The notes: generated by a model not told the origin, from the letters alone. Counted from the stretch's first letter, positions 33,336 to 41,995 are shown. The stretch is 47,850 nucleotides of DNA from an uncultured Pseudokineococcus sp. (GCF_947495735.1 NZ_CANMAA010000022.1:1-47850), one strand, 5' to 3'. A program made the numbers and translations.

Positions 33336-34570
33336 GCGTCCACCCCCGCGACCGCGAGCAGCGAGCGCATGCGCGTGGCGGCCAGCGCCGGGTCGCGCAG
33401 CAGCCCCGCCTCGTCGGCGAGCACCAGGGTGCGGGCCAGGTGCGGCACCGAGCGGGCCGCGTGCATCCCCCCGACCATCGCGAACGCCGGCTGGTGCCCG
33501 TTGAGCCAGGACAGGAAGGCGATCCCCGTCTTGTAGGAGGACGTCGGGGCCGCGAACACGTGCCGCCCCAGCTCCTGCGTGGACTCGAGCAGGGCCAGGG
33601 CGCGGGCGTCGTCCCCGGCGTCGAGGGCCTGCAGCGCCTCCGAGGCCGCCGGGTAGATCGCGGCGAAGATGCCGAGCAGGGCGTCGGAGCGCCCGCTCTC
33701 GTCGCCGACGACGAGCTCGGGGTAGTTGAAGTCGTCGCCGGTGTACATGCGCACGCCCTCGGGCAGCCGCGCGCGCAGCACCTTCTCGGGCTCGGCGTCC
33801 AGGAGAGACATCTTGATGCCGTCGACCTTGTCCGACCGCGCCGCGATGAGCTCGTGCACGAGGTCCGACGCCGTCGCGACGTCGTCGCTGCCCCAGTAGC
33901 CGGACAGCGCCGGGTCGAACATGGGGCCCAGCCAGTGCAGGACGACGGGCGCCGCGGCCTCCTCGAGGAGCGTCCCGTAGACGTCGAGGTAGTCCTGCGG
34001 GCCCTGCGCCACCCGCGCCAGCGCCCGGGAGGCCATGAGGATGACGGTGGCCCCCGCGCCGGCGACGAGCTCCACCTGCTCGCGGTAGGCGTCGAGGACG
34101 GCGCGGACCCCGGCGCGGCCCGACGGCAGGGACGCCAGGTCGAGCTGGTCGGTGCCGGCGCCGCAGGCGATGAGCCCGCCGACGGAGGCGGCCTCGGCCG
34201 CCGAGCGCCGCACCAGCTCCTGCACGGCGGCCCAGTCCAGGCCGGCGCCGCGCTGAGCGGTGTCCATGGCGTCCGCGACCCCGAGCCCGTGGGACCAGAT
34301 CTCGTGCCGGTACGCCAGCGTCGAGTCCCAGTCGACCGCCGCCGGGGCGCCCGGGACGTTGTCGGCCGTGCCCGGCGGCACCACGTGCGCCGCCGCGTAG
34401 ACGCGGCGCGAGGCGGGCGGGCCGTCCGGCCGGGTCCAGCGCACCGGCTCGCGCAGCTCGTGGCGCACGAGCTCCCCCGCGGCGTCGGGCAGGGCCAGCA
34501 CGACGCCGCTGCCGGCGCGCTCGCCCAGCGGCGCGGCGGTGGCGGTCGTCCGCTCGTCGAGCGCGCTCAC
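33332..34570 (-). CDS. DUF993 protein, class I aldolase-like (DHDPS superfamily)
   Basis: A 412-residue protein of the DUF993 family, uncharacterised. Its core reads like the dihydrodipicolinate-synthase superfamily: VDGIKMSLLDAEPEKV with K233 where the Schiff-base lysine would be, then VRMYTGDDFNYPELVVGD, which parallels the SGDDALTLPLLALG block of those aldolases, and IFAAIYPAAS. The first 65 residues hold an extra beta-rich piece. If active it would cleave or condense a 2-keto acid such as pyruvate or hydroxypyruvate. It lies between a Gfo/Idh dehydrogenase and a TIM-barrel isomerase with coupled starts at both ends (GTGA overlaps), which points to a catabolic aldolase step. Chemistry is inference from motif resemblance. 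Confidence 0.83.
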   Translation of the reverse strand: MSALDERTTATAAPLGERAGSGVVLALPDAAGELVRHELREPVRWTRPDGPPASRRVYAAAHVVPPGTADNVPGAPAAVDWDSTLAYRHEIWSHGLGVADAMDTAQRGAGLDWAAVQELVRRSAAEAASVGGLIACGAGTDQLDLASLPSGRAGVRAVLDAYREQVELVAGAGATVILMASRALARVAQGPQDYLDVYGTLLEEAAAPVVLHWLGPMFDPALSGYWGSDDVATASDLVHELIAARSDKVDGIKMSLLDAEPEKVLRARLPEGVRMYTGDDFNYPELVVGDESGRSDALLGIFAAIYPAASEALQALDAGDDARALALLESTQELGRHVFAAPTSSYKTGIAFLSWLNGHQPAFAMVGGMHAARSVPHLARTLVLADEAGLLRDPALAATRMRSLLAVAGVDA

Positions 34571-35724
34571 AGGACGATCTCCGGCACCTCGAGGCGGCGG
34601 CCCTCCGCCGAGCTGCGCAGGCCGAGCTCGGCCAGCTGGACGCCGCGGGCGGCCGACAGCAGGTCGTAGCGGTGCGGGCGCCCCGCGGCGACGTCGAGGA
34701 GGAACTCCTCCCACTGCCGCTTGAACCCGTTGTCGAGGTCGGCGTTGGCCGGGACGTCGAGCCACTGGTCGCGGAACGGCTCGGTGACGGGGAGGTCCGG
34801 GTTCCACACGGGCATCGGGGTGTGCGAGCGGTGCTGCGCCACGCACCGGTTGAGGCCGGCGACGGCCGAGCCGTGGGTGCCGTCCACCTGGAACTCCACG
34901 AGCTCGTCGCGGTGCACGCGCACGGCCCACGAGGAGTTGATCTGGGCGACGACGCCGCCCTCGAGGTCGAAGATGCCGTAGGCGGCGTCGTCGGCCGTGG
35001 CCGCGTACTCGGCGCCCTGCTCGTCCCAGCGCGTGGGGATGTGGGTGGCCGTCCGCGCCGTCACCGTCTCGACCTTGCCGAGGATCCCCTCGAGCACGTA
35101 GTTCCAGTGGCAGAACATGTCGACGGTGATGCCGCCGCCGTCCTCGGCGCGGTAGTTCCAGCTCGGGCGCTGGGCCGCCTGGCCGTCGCCCTCGAAGACC
35201 CAGTACCCGAACTCCCCCCGCAGGGACAGGATCCGGCCGAAGAAGCCCTCGTCGACGAGGCGGCGCAGCTTGACCAGGCCCGGCAGGTAGAGCTTGTCGT
35301 GCACGACGCCGACGGTGACGCCCGTCGTCATCGCCAGGCGGGCGAGGTCGACCGCCTCGTCCAGCGTCTCGGCGGTCGGCTTCTCCGTGTAGACGTGCTT
35401 GCCGGCCTTCATGGCGGCCGTCAGGGCCGCGGCGCGCCGGGAGGTGACCTGGGCGTCGAAGTAGACGTCGACCGCGGGGTCGGTCACGACGCCGTCGAGG
35501 TCCGTCGTCCAGTGCTCGACGTCGTGGCGCGCGGCCAGCTCGCGCAGCTTGTCCTCGTTGCGCCCCACGAGCACGGGCTCGACCTGCACGCGGCTGCCGT
35601 CGGGGGCGACCACGCCACCGGCCTCGCGGATCGGGAGGATCGAGCGCACGAGGTGCTGGCGGTAGCCCATGCGGCCGGTGACACCGCTCATGGCGATGCG
35701 CAGCGTGCGGTTTCGGGTGGACAT
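34567..35724 (-). CDS. Gfo/Idh/MocA-family sugar dehydrogenase
   Basis: NAD(P)-dependent dehydrogenase of 385 residues. The Rossmann start is IAMSGVTGRMGYRQHLVRSI; its GVTGRMG form is unusual for the family. VYTEKPTAET holds the family's EKP (residues 114-116) and GGGITVDMFCHW supplies Asp202 and His206 of the active site. The C-terminal beta-sheet domain includes WNYRAEDGGG and INSSWAVRVHRDE. Members usually oxidise one hydroxyl of a free or glycosidic sugar or inositol. ATG 35724 follows CCAGGAGG. It heads an operon with DUF993 and the isomerase and has a LacI operator at its promoter. Confidence 0.9.
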   Translation of the reverse strand: MSTRNRTLRIAMSGVTGRMGYRQHLVRSILPIREAGGVVAPDGSRVQVEPVLVGRNEDKLRELAARHDVEHWTTDLDGVVTDPAVDVYFDAQVTSRRAAALTAAMKAGKHVYTEKPTAETLDEAVDLARLAMTTGVTVGVVHDKLYLPGLVKLRRLVDEGFFGRILSLRGEFGYWVFEGDGQAAQRPSWNYRAEDGGGITVDMFCHWNYVLEGILGKVETVTARTATHIPTRWDEQGAEYAATADDAAYGIFDLEGGVVAQINSSWAVRVHRDELVEFQVDGTHGSAVAGLNRCVAQHRSHTPMPVWNPDLPVTEPFRDQWLDVPANADLDNGFKRQWEEFLLDVAAGRPHRYDLLSAARGVQLAELGLRSSAEGRRLEVPEIVL

Positions 35725-35826
35725 CGTTGGCCTCCTGGGACGACGCGCAGTGCTCGCGGCGCCGCCTCCGGCGGCGGCGACCGAGGTGGGTGGGCGGCAC
35801 CGCCCCTGCGGCGGCCCGACGTGCTT

Positions 35827-35872
35827 GGATAGCGCTTTCCTGACTGTAGGCAGCCCGTCGTGGCGCCGTCAA
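35827..35872 (-). promoter_or_regulatory. Promoter with overlapping LacI-family operator
   Basis: On the minus strand: TTGACG (35872-35867), 18-base spacer, TACAGT (35848-35843), then the palindrome GGAAAGCGCTATCC within 35842-35827, where transcription should start. This is the classical place for a LacI-type repressor. It controls the Gfo/Idh operon (leader about 110 bases) and, because the DUF2264-LacI-glycerate kinase operon starts on the other side at 35965, possibly both directions. The remaining bases 35725-35826 and 35873-35964 show no further sites. Confidence 0.75.
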
Positions 35873-35964
35873 GGACGAGTCGCGGCGGACGGGAGCTCGC
35901 GACGGGCGGCCGACGGGGCGTCGTGGCGAGGCGACGCGCAGCGGCACGAGGAGCGGAGGGCGAC

Positions 35965-38031
35965 GTGGACCGAGGGCACGAGCGAGGGGCGGCGAGCCGG
36001 GAGGCCGCCGCGCGGGCCCGCGCGGGGACGGACCTGCCCGCGCCGGACTGGGCGCGCTCGCCGCGCACCGGCTGGGGACGCGAGCACTGGGCGGCCGTGG
36101 CCGACCGCGTGCTGCTCGCCCTGCGACCCTTCGCCACGGCGGACCGGGCGGGTTTCGCGCTCCCCGGCCCGCCGTCGGGCGCGGGCCCGGCGAGCGACGC
36201 GCTGGAGGCGTTCGCCCGCTCCCTGGTGCTCGCGGCGCTGCGCGTCCGCGGGGAGGGCGGCGAGGACCCCCACGGCCTGATGGACTGGTACCGCGAGGGC
36301 CTCGTGGCGGGCACCGACCCGCGGAGCCCCACGCGCTGGCCGCGCCCCGACGAGGTGCCCCAGGCGCGGGTGGAGGCGGCCTCGCTCGCCGTCGCCCTCG
36401 ACCTCTCCCGCCCGTGGCTCCTCGACCGGCTGGCGCCCCGGGAGCACGAGCAGGTGCTCGACTGGTTCCAGACCTGCGTGGGCGCCTGGTACCCCGACAG
36501 CAACTGGGTCTGGTTCCGCACCGTCGTGGAGACGCTCCTCGTGGCCGAGGGGCGCGACGTGCCGCCCGAGGGGCTCGCGGGGACGCTGGCCCTGCACGAG
36601 CAGCTCGCGCGGGCGGACGGCTGGACGTCCGACGGCGGCGAGCGCGCCTTCGACCACTACGGCGACTGGGTGCTGCACCACCACCCGCACCTGTGGGTCG
36701 ACCAGGCCCGCCGCACCGCCCCGCACCTGCTCGAGGCCGCGCGGCTCCCCGACGGCACCGCCGCGGAGGAGGTGTGGCGCCGGCGTCTCGGCCGCTACCT
36801 CGCCGACGTCCTCGCCCTCCAGGGCGCCGACGGGTCCCCGCTGGTGCAGGGACGCAGCCTCGTCTACCGGATGACCGCGGCCTCCCTCTGGACGGGAGCC
36901 GCCACCGGGGCCGGGGACCTCCCGCCGGGCCTCCTGCGACGGGCGGCCACGGGGCAGCTGCAGCACTTCCTGGGCTCCGGCTGCCTCGACGAGCGAGGCC
37001 TGCTGTCCCTCGGCTGGCACGGCGCCTTCCCGGTGATGAAGCAGTCCTACACCGGGCCCGGGTCGACGTACTGGGCGTCGACGGGCTTCTCCGGGCTCGC
37101 GCTGCCCGCCGACCACCCCGCCTGGACCGACGTCGAGGAGCCGCTGCCCGTCGAGGAGGGCGACGTCCGCCGGCTCGTCCGGGCGCCCGGGTGGCTCGTC
37201 AGCGGCACCCGCGCCGACGGCGTCGTCCGCGTCCTCAACCACGGCACCGACCACGCCCTCCCCGGTGACGAGCGCACCGAGGCGCCGCTGTACGCCCGGC
37301 TCGGGTACTCCACGGCCACGGCGCCGCCCCTCACCGGGCCGACCACCACGGCGCCCGTGGACTCCACCGCCGCCCTGCTCGACGCGGCCGGGGCGCCCAG
37401 CCACCGCAGCGGCATGGTCACGGGCGACCTCCTCGACGACGGCGTCGCGCTGCGCGGGAGCTCGTCGGTGCGCGCCCACTGGGTCGACGGCGTCGACCCC
37501 GCGGCGCCCGACCACGCGAGCGGCCTCCCCGGCCGCGTGCGCTGGGGACCCCGGGTCACGACCACCTCGCTGGTCCGCGGCGCCTGGGAGGTGCGCGTCG
37601 TCGCCGTCGCCCCGCGGGGGGCCGACGACGAGCCGGCCCCCGCGCTGCGGGTCGGCGGCTGGCCCGTCGCCGGCCCGGAGGTCCCGGGCGCCGAGGACCG
37701 GACGCCCCCGGGGGGCGCGCAGGGCCGGGCGGCGTCCGCCAGCGCCGGGGGCCTGTCGTCGTCGGTGCACCTGGCGCTCCCCGCGGCGGAGGGCTCCCCG
37801 ACGGGCGCTCGCTGCGGCGTCCACCGCGAGTCCGGCACCTCCCCGCTCGGGGAGCACGTGGCCGTGCCGTGGGTCCAGGTCCCGCTCGACGGGACGGCGG
37901 CGCTCGTCGTGGCCGTGGTGGGGCTGGCGGGAGCGGGCACCTCGGAGGCCCCGCCCGAGATCCGGTCGGACGGGCGGCACCTGGGGGTCCTCTGGGACGG
38001 TGGGGCCCGGTCTTCCCTGGAGGTGCCATGA
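35965..38031 (+). CDS. DUF2264 glycosidase-like protein
   Basis: A 688-residue protein of the DUF2264 family (PF10022). The N-terminal two thirds follow the (alpha/alpha)6-barrel pattern of sugar-active enzymes: SPRTGWGREHWAAVADRVL, GLMDWYREGLVAGTDP, CVGAWYPDSNWVWFRTVV, DGWTSDGGERAFDHYGDWVL and GRSLVYRMTAASLWTGAATG. The last third (about 440-688) is a beta-rich C-terminal domain. Some members are, as far as I recall, grouped with glycoside hydrolases (GH154), but this is not verified. No signal peptide, so it acts on an imported substrate. GTG 35965 follows GGAGGG by 4 bases; a longer frame upstream runs into the promoter. Its stop overlaps the LacI start (ATGA). Confidence 0.85.
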   Translation: MDRGHERGAASREAAARARAGTDLPAPDWARSPRTGWGREHWAAVADRVLLALRPFATADRAGFALPGPPSGAGPASDALEAFARSLVLAALRVRGEGGEDPHGLMDWYREGLVAGTDPRSPTRWPRPDEVPQARVEAASLAVALDLSRPWLLDRLAPREHEQVLDWFQTCVGAWYPDSNWVWFRTVVETLLVAEGRDVPPEGLAGTLALHEQLARADGWTSDGGERAFDHYGDWVLHHHPHLWVDQARRTAPHLLEAARLPDGTAAEEVWRRRLGRYLADVLALQGADGSPLVQGRSLVYRMTAASLWTGAATGAGDLPPGLLRRAATGQLQHFLGSGCLDERGLLSLGWHGAFPVMKQSYTGPGSTYWASTGFSGLALPADHPAWTDVEEPLPVEEGDVRRLVRAPGWLVSGTRADGVVRVLNHGTDHALPGDERTEAPLYARLGYSTATAPPLTGPTTTAPVDSTAALLDAAGAPSHRSGMVTGDLLDDGVALRGSSSVRAHWVDGVDPAAPDHASGLPGRVRWGPRVTTTSLVRGAWEVRVVAVAPRGADDEPAPALRVGGWPVAGPEVPGAEDRTPPGGAQGRAASASAGGLSSSVHLALPAAEGSPTGARCGVHRESGTSPLGEHVAVPWVQVPLDGTAALVVAVVGLAGAGTSEAPPEIRSDGRHLGVLWDGGARSSLEVP

Positions 38032-39152
38032 CCGAGACCCGCACGGCCGCGCCCGGCGACGCCGCCGACGACCCGTCCGCACCTCCGGCCACCCCGGCGT
38101 CGCGCACGGAGCGCGCGGCCGCGGTCACGCTCAGCGACGTCGCGCGCGCCGCCGGCGTCTCGCTGGCGACCGCCTCCCGCGCCGTCAACGGCAGCGCGCG
38201 CAAGGTGCGGCCGGACCTGCACGACCGCGTCCTCGCGGCGGCGGCCTCGCTGGGCTACAGCGCCAACGGCCCCGCCCAGGCCATGGCCCGCGGGCGGACG
38301 AGCGTCGTGGGGCTGGTGGTGCACGACATCGCGGACCCCTACTTCTCCACGATGGCGGCCGGGGTGGTGCGCGCGGCCGAGGAGCGCGGCCTCGTCGTGA
38401 CGATCGGCACGACCGGCCGCGACCCCGTCAAGGAGGCCCAGCACGTGGCCGCGCTGCGCGGCCAGCGCGCCAGCGCCGTCGTCGTCGTCGGGTCGCGGAC
38501 GGGCGAGGCGCCGGTGCAGGCGCGCCTGGCCGAGGAGGTGGCCGCCTTCGAGGCCGCGGGGGGCCGCGCCGTCCTGGTGAGCCAGGAGTCGATCCCGGTG
38601 GACACGGTGGTGCTGCAGAACGAGCGCGGCGCCGGGGACCTGGCGCGGGCGCTGGTCGGGCTCGGCCACCGCCGCTTCGCCGTCCTCGCCGGCCCTCCCG
38701 GCCTGCTCACCGCCCGGGACCGGCTGGCGGGCTTCCGCGCCGGCGCGTCCGCGGCGGGCGCCCAGGTGCAGGACGAGCTCGTCGTCCACGGCGACTTCAC
38801 GCGCGACGGCGGGCACGCCGCGATGCTCAGCCTCCTGGACGCCGGGTTCGCGCGGGGGTGCGTCTTCGCCGTCAACGACGTGATGGCCGTCGGAGCCATG
38901 GCCGCCCTGCGCGAGCGCGGCGTCGACCTGCCCGGGGCCGTGGCCGTGGCCGGCTTCGACGACATCTCCACCCTGCGCGACGTCACCCCCGCGCTCACGA
39001 CGGTGCGACTGCCCCTGCAGGGCATCGGCGAGCAGGCCGTCCACCTCCTGCTCCAGGAGCGCGCCGCGAGCCCGCGCACCGTCCACGTGGACGGCGAGGT
39101 CGTGCTGCGCGCCAGCACGCCCGACCTCACGACCGGCCGGCCCTCCTCGTGA
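38028..39152 (+). CDS. LacI-family transcriptional regulator
   Basis: A 374-residue repressor. After a 30-residue Ala/Pro/Asp tail comes the HTH VTLSDVARAAGVSLATASRAV and hinge block GYSANGPAQAMARGRTSVVG, then a periplasmic-binding-like effector domain with LVVHDIADPYFSTMAAGVVR, VFAVNDVMAVGAMAAL and VAGFDDISTLRDVTPALTTV. Its own operon, the divergent operon and the hydroxyacid dehydrogenase promoter carry AGCGCT-centred palindromes, so local autoregulation with a sugar-derived inducer is likely. ATG 38028 overlaps the DUF2264 stop; the glycerate kinase start overlaps its own stop. Confidence 0.93.
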   Translation: MTETRTAAPGDAADDPSAPPATPASRTERAAAVTLSDVARAAGVSLATASRAVNGSARKVRPDLHDRVLAAAASLGYSANGPAQAMARGRTSVVGLVVHDIADPYFSTMAAGVVRAAEERGLVVTIGTTGRDPVKEAQHVAALRGQRASAVVVVGSRTGEAPVQARLAEEVAAFEAAGGRAVLVSQESIPVDTVVLQNERGAGDLARALVGLGHRRFAVLAGPPGLLTARDRLAGFRAGASAAGAQVQDELVVHGDFTRDGGHAAMLSLLDAGFARGCVFAVNDVMAVGAMAALRERGVDLPGAVAVAGFDDISTLRDVTPALTTVRLPLQGIGEQAVHLLLQERAASPRTVHVDGEVVLRASTPDLTTGRPSS

Positions 39153-40354
39153 GCGCGCGGACCTCCGGAGGCCCCCGCCCCCTGCGCGTCGTCGTGGCCG
39201 TGGACTCCTTCAAGGGCTCGCTGAGCACGCGCGAGGCCGGGGAGGCCGTCGCCGCCGGCGTCCGCGCCGCGGACCCGACCGCCGACGTCGCCGTCGTGCC
39301 GGTCGCCGACGGGGGGGAGGGCACCGCCGAGTGCCTGGCGGACGCCTGGGGGGCGCGCCTGCGCGAGAGCGCCACGACCGACGCCCTCGGCCGGCCCTGC
39401 ACCGCGGCGTGGGCGCTCTCGCCCGACGGGTCGACCGCCGTCGTCGAGATCGCCTCCGCCAGCGGCCTGCCCGGCGTCGCGGACCTCCCGGCGCGCCCTC
39501 GCGAGGCGACGACGCTCGGCACCGGCGCGCTGCTCGTCGAGGCGCTCGACGCCGGTGCGCAGGAGGTCGTGCTGTGCCTGGGCGGCAGCGCGACGACGGA
39601 CGGCGGCGCCGGGCTGCTGGCCGCCCTCGGCGCGCGGTTCCTCGACGACGCGGGCGCCGACCTGCCGCCCGGCGGCGGAGCGCTGGCCCGCCTGGCGCGC
39701 GTCGACCTCTCCGGCCTGCACCCCCGCGCGCGCGGCGTGCGCTGGCGCCTCGCGTGCGACGTGACGAACCCCCTGCTCGGCCCCCGCGGGGCCGCTGCCG
39801 TCTACGGGCCGCAGAAGGGGGCGGACGCCGACGACGTCGCGGCCCTCGACGACGGCCTGGCCCGGCTGGCCCGCGCGCTCGAGGAGGCCACGGGCACCGC
39901 CGTCGCCGACCTCCCGGGCTGCGGGGCCGCCGGGGGCGCCCCCGCCTGCCTCGTGGCGGTCTGCGGGGCGCAGCTGGAGCCCGGCGCACCCCTCGTCCTC
40001 GGGGAGGCCGGTCTGCCGCAGCTCCTCGCACGGGGGGCCGACCTCGTGCTGACCGGGGAGGGCTCCTGCGACGCCCAGTCGCTGCAGGGCAAGGTCGTCG
40101 ACGGGGTGGCCGCCGCCGTGCGCGCCGAGCCCGCCTCCGCCGCAGCGGCTGTCGTCGTCCTGGCCGGGCGCGTCGACGCCCCGGCGGCCGACCTGGCCGC
40201 CGCCGGCGTGCACGCCGCCTTCAGCATCGCGCAGGGGGCCGCGCCGCTGGCCGACCTCCAGCGCGACGCCGCGGAGCTGCTCGCCGACCTCGCCGAGCGC
40301 GTCACGCGGCTGGTCGTCCGCTCCTCGGGGCCGGGTCGGCCGGCGGGGGCCTGA
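39149..40354 (+). CDS. Glycerate kinase (GK type 1)
   Basis: Phosphorylates D-glycerate to 2- or 3-phosphoglycerate with ATP, feeding lower glycolysis. The 401-residue protein has the family landmarks VVVAVDSFKGSLSTREAGEAV, PVADGGEGTAECL, LGTGALLVEALDAG, LGGSATTDGGAGLLAALGAR, CDVTNPLLGPRGAA, YGPQKGAD and TGEGSCDAQSLQGKV. GTG 39149 overlaps the LacI stop (GTGA). Being last in the DUF2264-lacI operon ties the pathway to a three-carbon acid end product. A 25-base hairpin follows. Confidence 0.94.
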   Translation: MSARTSGGPRPLRVVVAVDSFKGSLSTREAGEAVAAGVRAADPTADVAVVPVADGGEGTAECLADAWGARLRESATTDALGRPCTAAWALSPDGSTAVVEIASASGLPGVADLPARPREATTLGTGALLVEALDAGAQEVVLCLGGSATTDGGAGLLAALGARFLDDAGADLPPGGGALARLARVDLSGLHPRARGVRWRLACDVTNPLLGPRGAAAVYGPQKGADADDVAALDDGLARLARALEEATGTAVADLPGCGAAGGAPACLVAVCGAQLEPGAPLVLGEAGLPQLLARGADLVLTGEGSCDAQSLQGKVVDGVAAAVRAEPASAAAAVVVLAGRVDAPAADLAAAGVHAAFSIAQGAAPLADLQRDAAELLADLAERVTRLVVRSSGPGRPAGA

Positions 40355-40388
40355 GGCGCACCGCTCGCCGCGACCCGGCCTCCGAGCC

Positions 40389-40413
40389 CGCGCCTGGCCG
40401 ACGGCCGGGCGCG
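40389..40413 (+). terminator. Terminator after glycerate kinase
   Basis: CGCGCCTGGCC pairs with GGCCGGGCGCG (one G-U pair) around a GAC loop, 35 bases past the stop; it closes the LacI island. Confidence 0.65.
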
Positions 40414-40505
40414 GCGCTGGAGCGCCTGCGCCGGCGCGCCGCGGGGACCGGTCCCGGCGCGGACCGGCTCTGGACACCGCCGGGGCCGGGCGGTCTGATG
40501 GGCCC

Positions 40506-41297
40506 ATGACCCTGCGCACGTCCCCCTGGCCCGCCGGCACGCCCTGCTGGGTCGACGTGACCGCCCGCGACGTGCGGGCCGCGTCGGCCTTCTACGCGGC
40601 CGTCCTGGGCTGGGACGTCTCGGCGCCCGGGGAGGGGTCGGACGAGGAGTACGGCGGCTACGTCATCGCGAGCGCGCGCGGCGCCGCGGCGGCCGGCATC
40701 GGGCCGCGCACCCAGCCCGACTCCCCGAGCGCCTGGACCCTGTACCTGGCCACCGACGACGTCGAGGCCACCGCCGCGGCCGTCCCCGAGCACGGCGGCG
40801 TGGTCCTCCTGCCCCCGGGCGACGTCGGCCCCCTCGGCCGGATGGCGGTCGCCGCCGACCCCGCGGGAGCCGTCTTCGCCCTGTGGGAGGCGGGCACCCA
40901 CCTCGGCTGCGGCGTCGTCGACGAGCCCGGCGGCCTCGTCTGGGAGGACCTGCGCTCCCCCGCCCCGGACATCGCGCGCGCCTTCTACGCCGGCCTCTTC
41001 GGCTACAGCACCGAGGGCGTGGACATGGCGCCGGAGGACTACACGACCTTCGCGCTGCCGGCGGGCGCCCCCCTCGGGGGGATCGGCGGGATGATGGGCG
41101 AGGACTCCCCGCCGCACTGGCTCGTCTACTTCGGCGTGCCGGACGCCGACGCGGCCGCCGCCGCGGCCGAGCGCTCGGGCGGGCGCGTGCTCTCCCCCGC
41201 GGTGGACACCCCGTTCGGCCGGATGGTCGTGCTCGCCGACCCCGACGGCGCCGCCTTCACCGCGATGACCCTCCCCGACGAGCCCGTCGAGGGCTGA
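40506..41297 (+). CDS. VOC-family protein with two glyoxalase-like domains
   Basis: A 263-residue protein made of two tandem VOC domains (about 10-125 and 135-258). Each begins with the family's xWxDLxxxDxxxAxxFY pattern: PCWVDVTARDVRAASAFYAA and VWEDLRSPAPDIARAFYAGL, and each ends GRMAVAADPAGAVFALWE or GRMVVLADPDGAAFTAM. This two-domain type resembles actinobacterial proteins once called hydroxylases or glyoxalase/bleomycin-resistance-like; reaction unknown. The metal ligands are not obvious in both halves. ATG 40506 is the natural start. A GC-rich inverted repeat (about 41300-41338) separates it from the convergent next gene. Confidence 0.87.
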   Translation: MTLRTSPWPAGTPCWVDVTARDVRAASAFYAAVLGWDVSAPGEGSDEEYGGYVIASARGAAAAGIGPRTQPDSPSAWTLYLATDDVEATAAAVPEHGGVVLLPPGDVGPLGRMAVAADPAGAVFALWEAGTHLGCGVVDEPGGLVWEDLRSPAPDIARAFYAGLFGYSTEGVDMAPEDYTTFALPAGAPLGGIGGMMGEDSPPHWLVYFGVPDADAAAAAAERSGGRVLSPAVDTPFGRMVVLADPDGAAFTAMTLPDEPVEG

Positions 41298-41339
41298 GCG
41301 CCCCCGCCCGGCCGCGGGCCGACGGGGCGGGAGCGGGGC

Positions 41340-41942
41340 TCACCAGCGGTGGGCGACGTCCACCACGACGCGCGAGGTGGCGCCGTCGCGCACGACGAAG
41401 GAGCGGAACGGCAGCCGGGCGCGGACGCCCACGCCGAGGGTCGTCTGCCCCTCGAAGCTGCCGGCGAGGGCGACCTGGCGCAGCGTGGTGGCGCCGCGCA
41501 CGTCGACCAGCTCGCGCGGGGAGGCCGGTGCGTAGGTCGGCCGGAAGTCCTCGTCGTGGCTGGGCGCCCCCACGACCACGAGGAGCCGGGCGCCCCCGCG
41601 CAGGGGCACCGGCGCCCCCGAGCCGTCCTGGGTGACCTCGTCGACGTAGAGCACCGCGGTGCCGCCGACCTCGCCGCGGACGTCCACGACCAGCCGGTCG
41701 AAGCAGGCGTGGCGACCGGACCGCACGCCCGTGACCGCGCCCGAGCCGAGACCGAGGGCCACCTGCTCGCCGGAGCCCCACGCCGTGCGGCAGGCCGTCG
41801 CCGCGGACGCCGGCGCCGCGCCGGCCGCCGCGGGCACCGCGAGCAGCGCCGCCGTCAGGAGCGCCCCCGCCGCCCGCCGCAGCCCCCGCCCCCGGCCTCG
41901 TCCCGCGCTCGTCGTCCTGCTGGTCCCGCTCGTCGACACCAC
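41340..41942 (-). CDS. Secreted AMIN-like domain protein
   Basis: A 200-residue exported protein. The N-terminus has a twin-Arg-like basic stretch, a hydrophobic signal (about 35-50) and an Ala-rich cleavage region (AGAAPASAATA). The mature part has the pattern of actinobacterial AMIN-like domains: WGSGEQ, RLVVDVRGEVGG near the first strand, LRGGARLLVVVGAPSHD, FEGQTTLGVGVRARLPFRSF and SRVVVDVAH at the end, with two Cys that could form a disulfide. AMIN domains bind cell-wall or envelope polymers; the function here is unknown. GTG 41942 follows GGGAGGGG, and a TAACGT -10 box lies at 41990-41995. An ATG at 41969 is less well placed. Confidence 0.8.
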   Translation of the reverse strand: MVSTSGTSRTTSAGRGRGRGLRRAAGALLTAALLAVPAAAGAAPASAATACRTAWGSGEQVALGLGSGAVTGVRSGRHACFDRLVVDVRGEVGGTAVLYVDEVTQDGSGAPVPLRGGARLLVVVGAPSHDEDFRPTYAPASPRELVDVRGATTLRQVALAGSFEGQTTLGVGVRARLPFRSFVVRDGATSRVVVDVAHRW

Positions 41943-41989
41943 GTGCCACCCCTCCCGAAGCCACGGCACATCGGCGCGCCGGGACTCGG

Positions 41990-41995
41990 ACGTTA
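41990..41995 (-). promoter_or_regulatory. -10 box of the AMIN-like gene
   Basis: TAACGT on the minus strand about 48 bases before the GTG start, leaving room for the GGGAGGGG ribosome site. Confidence 0.4.
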
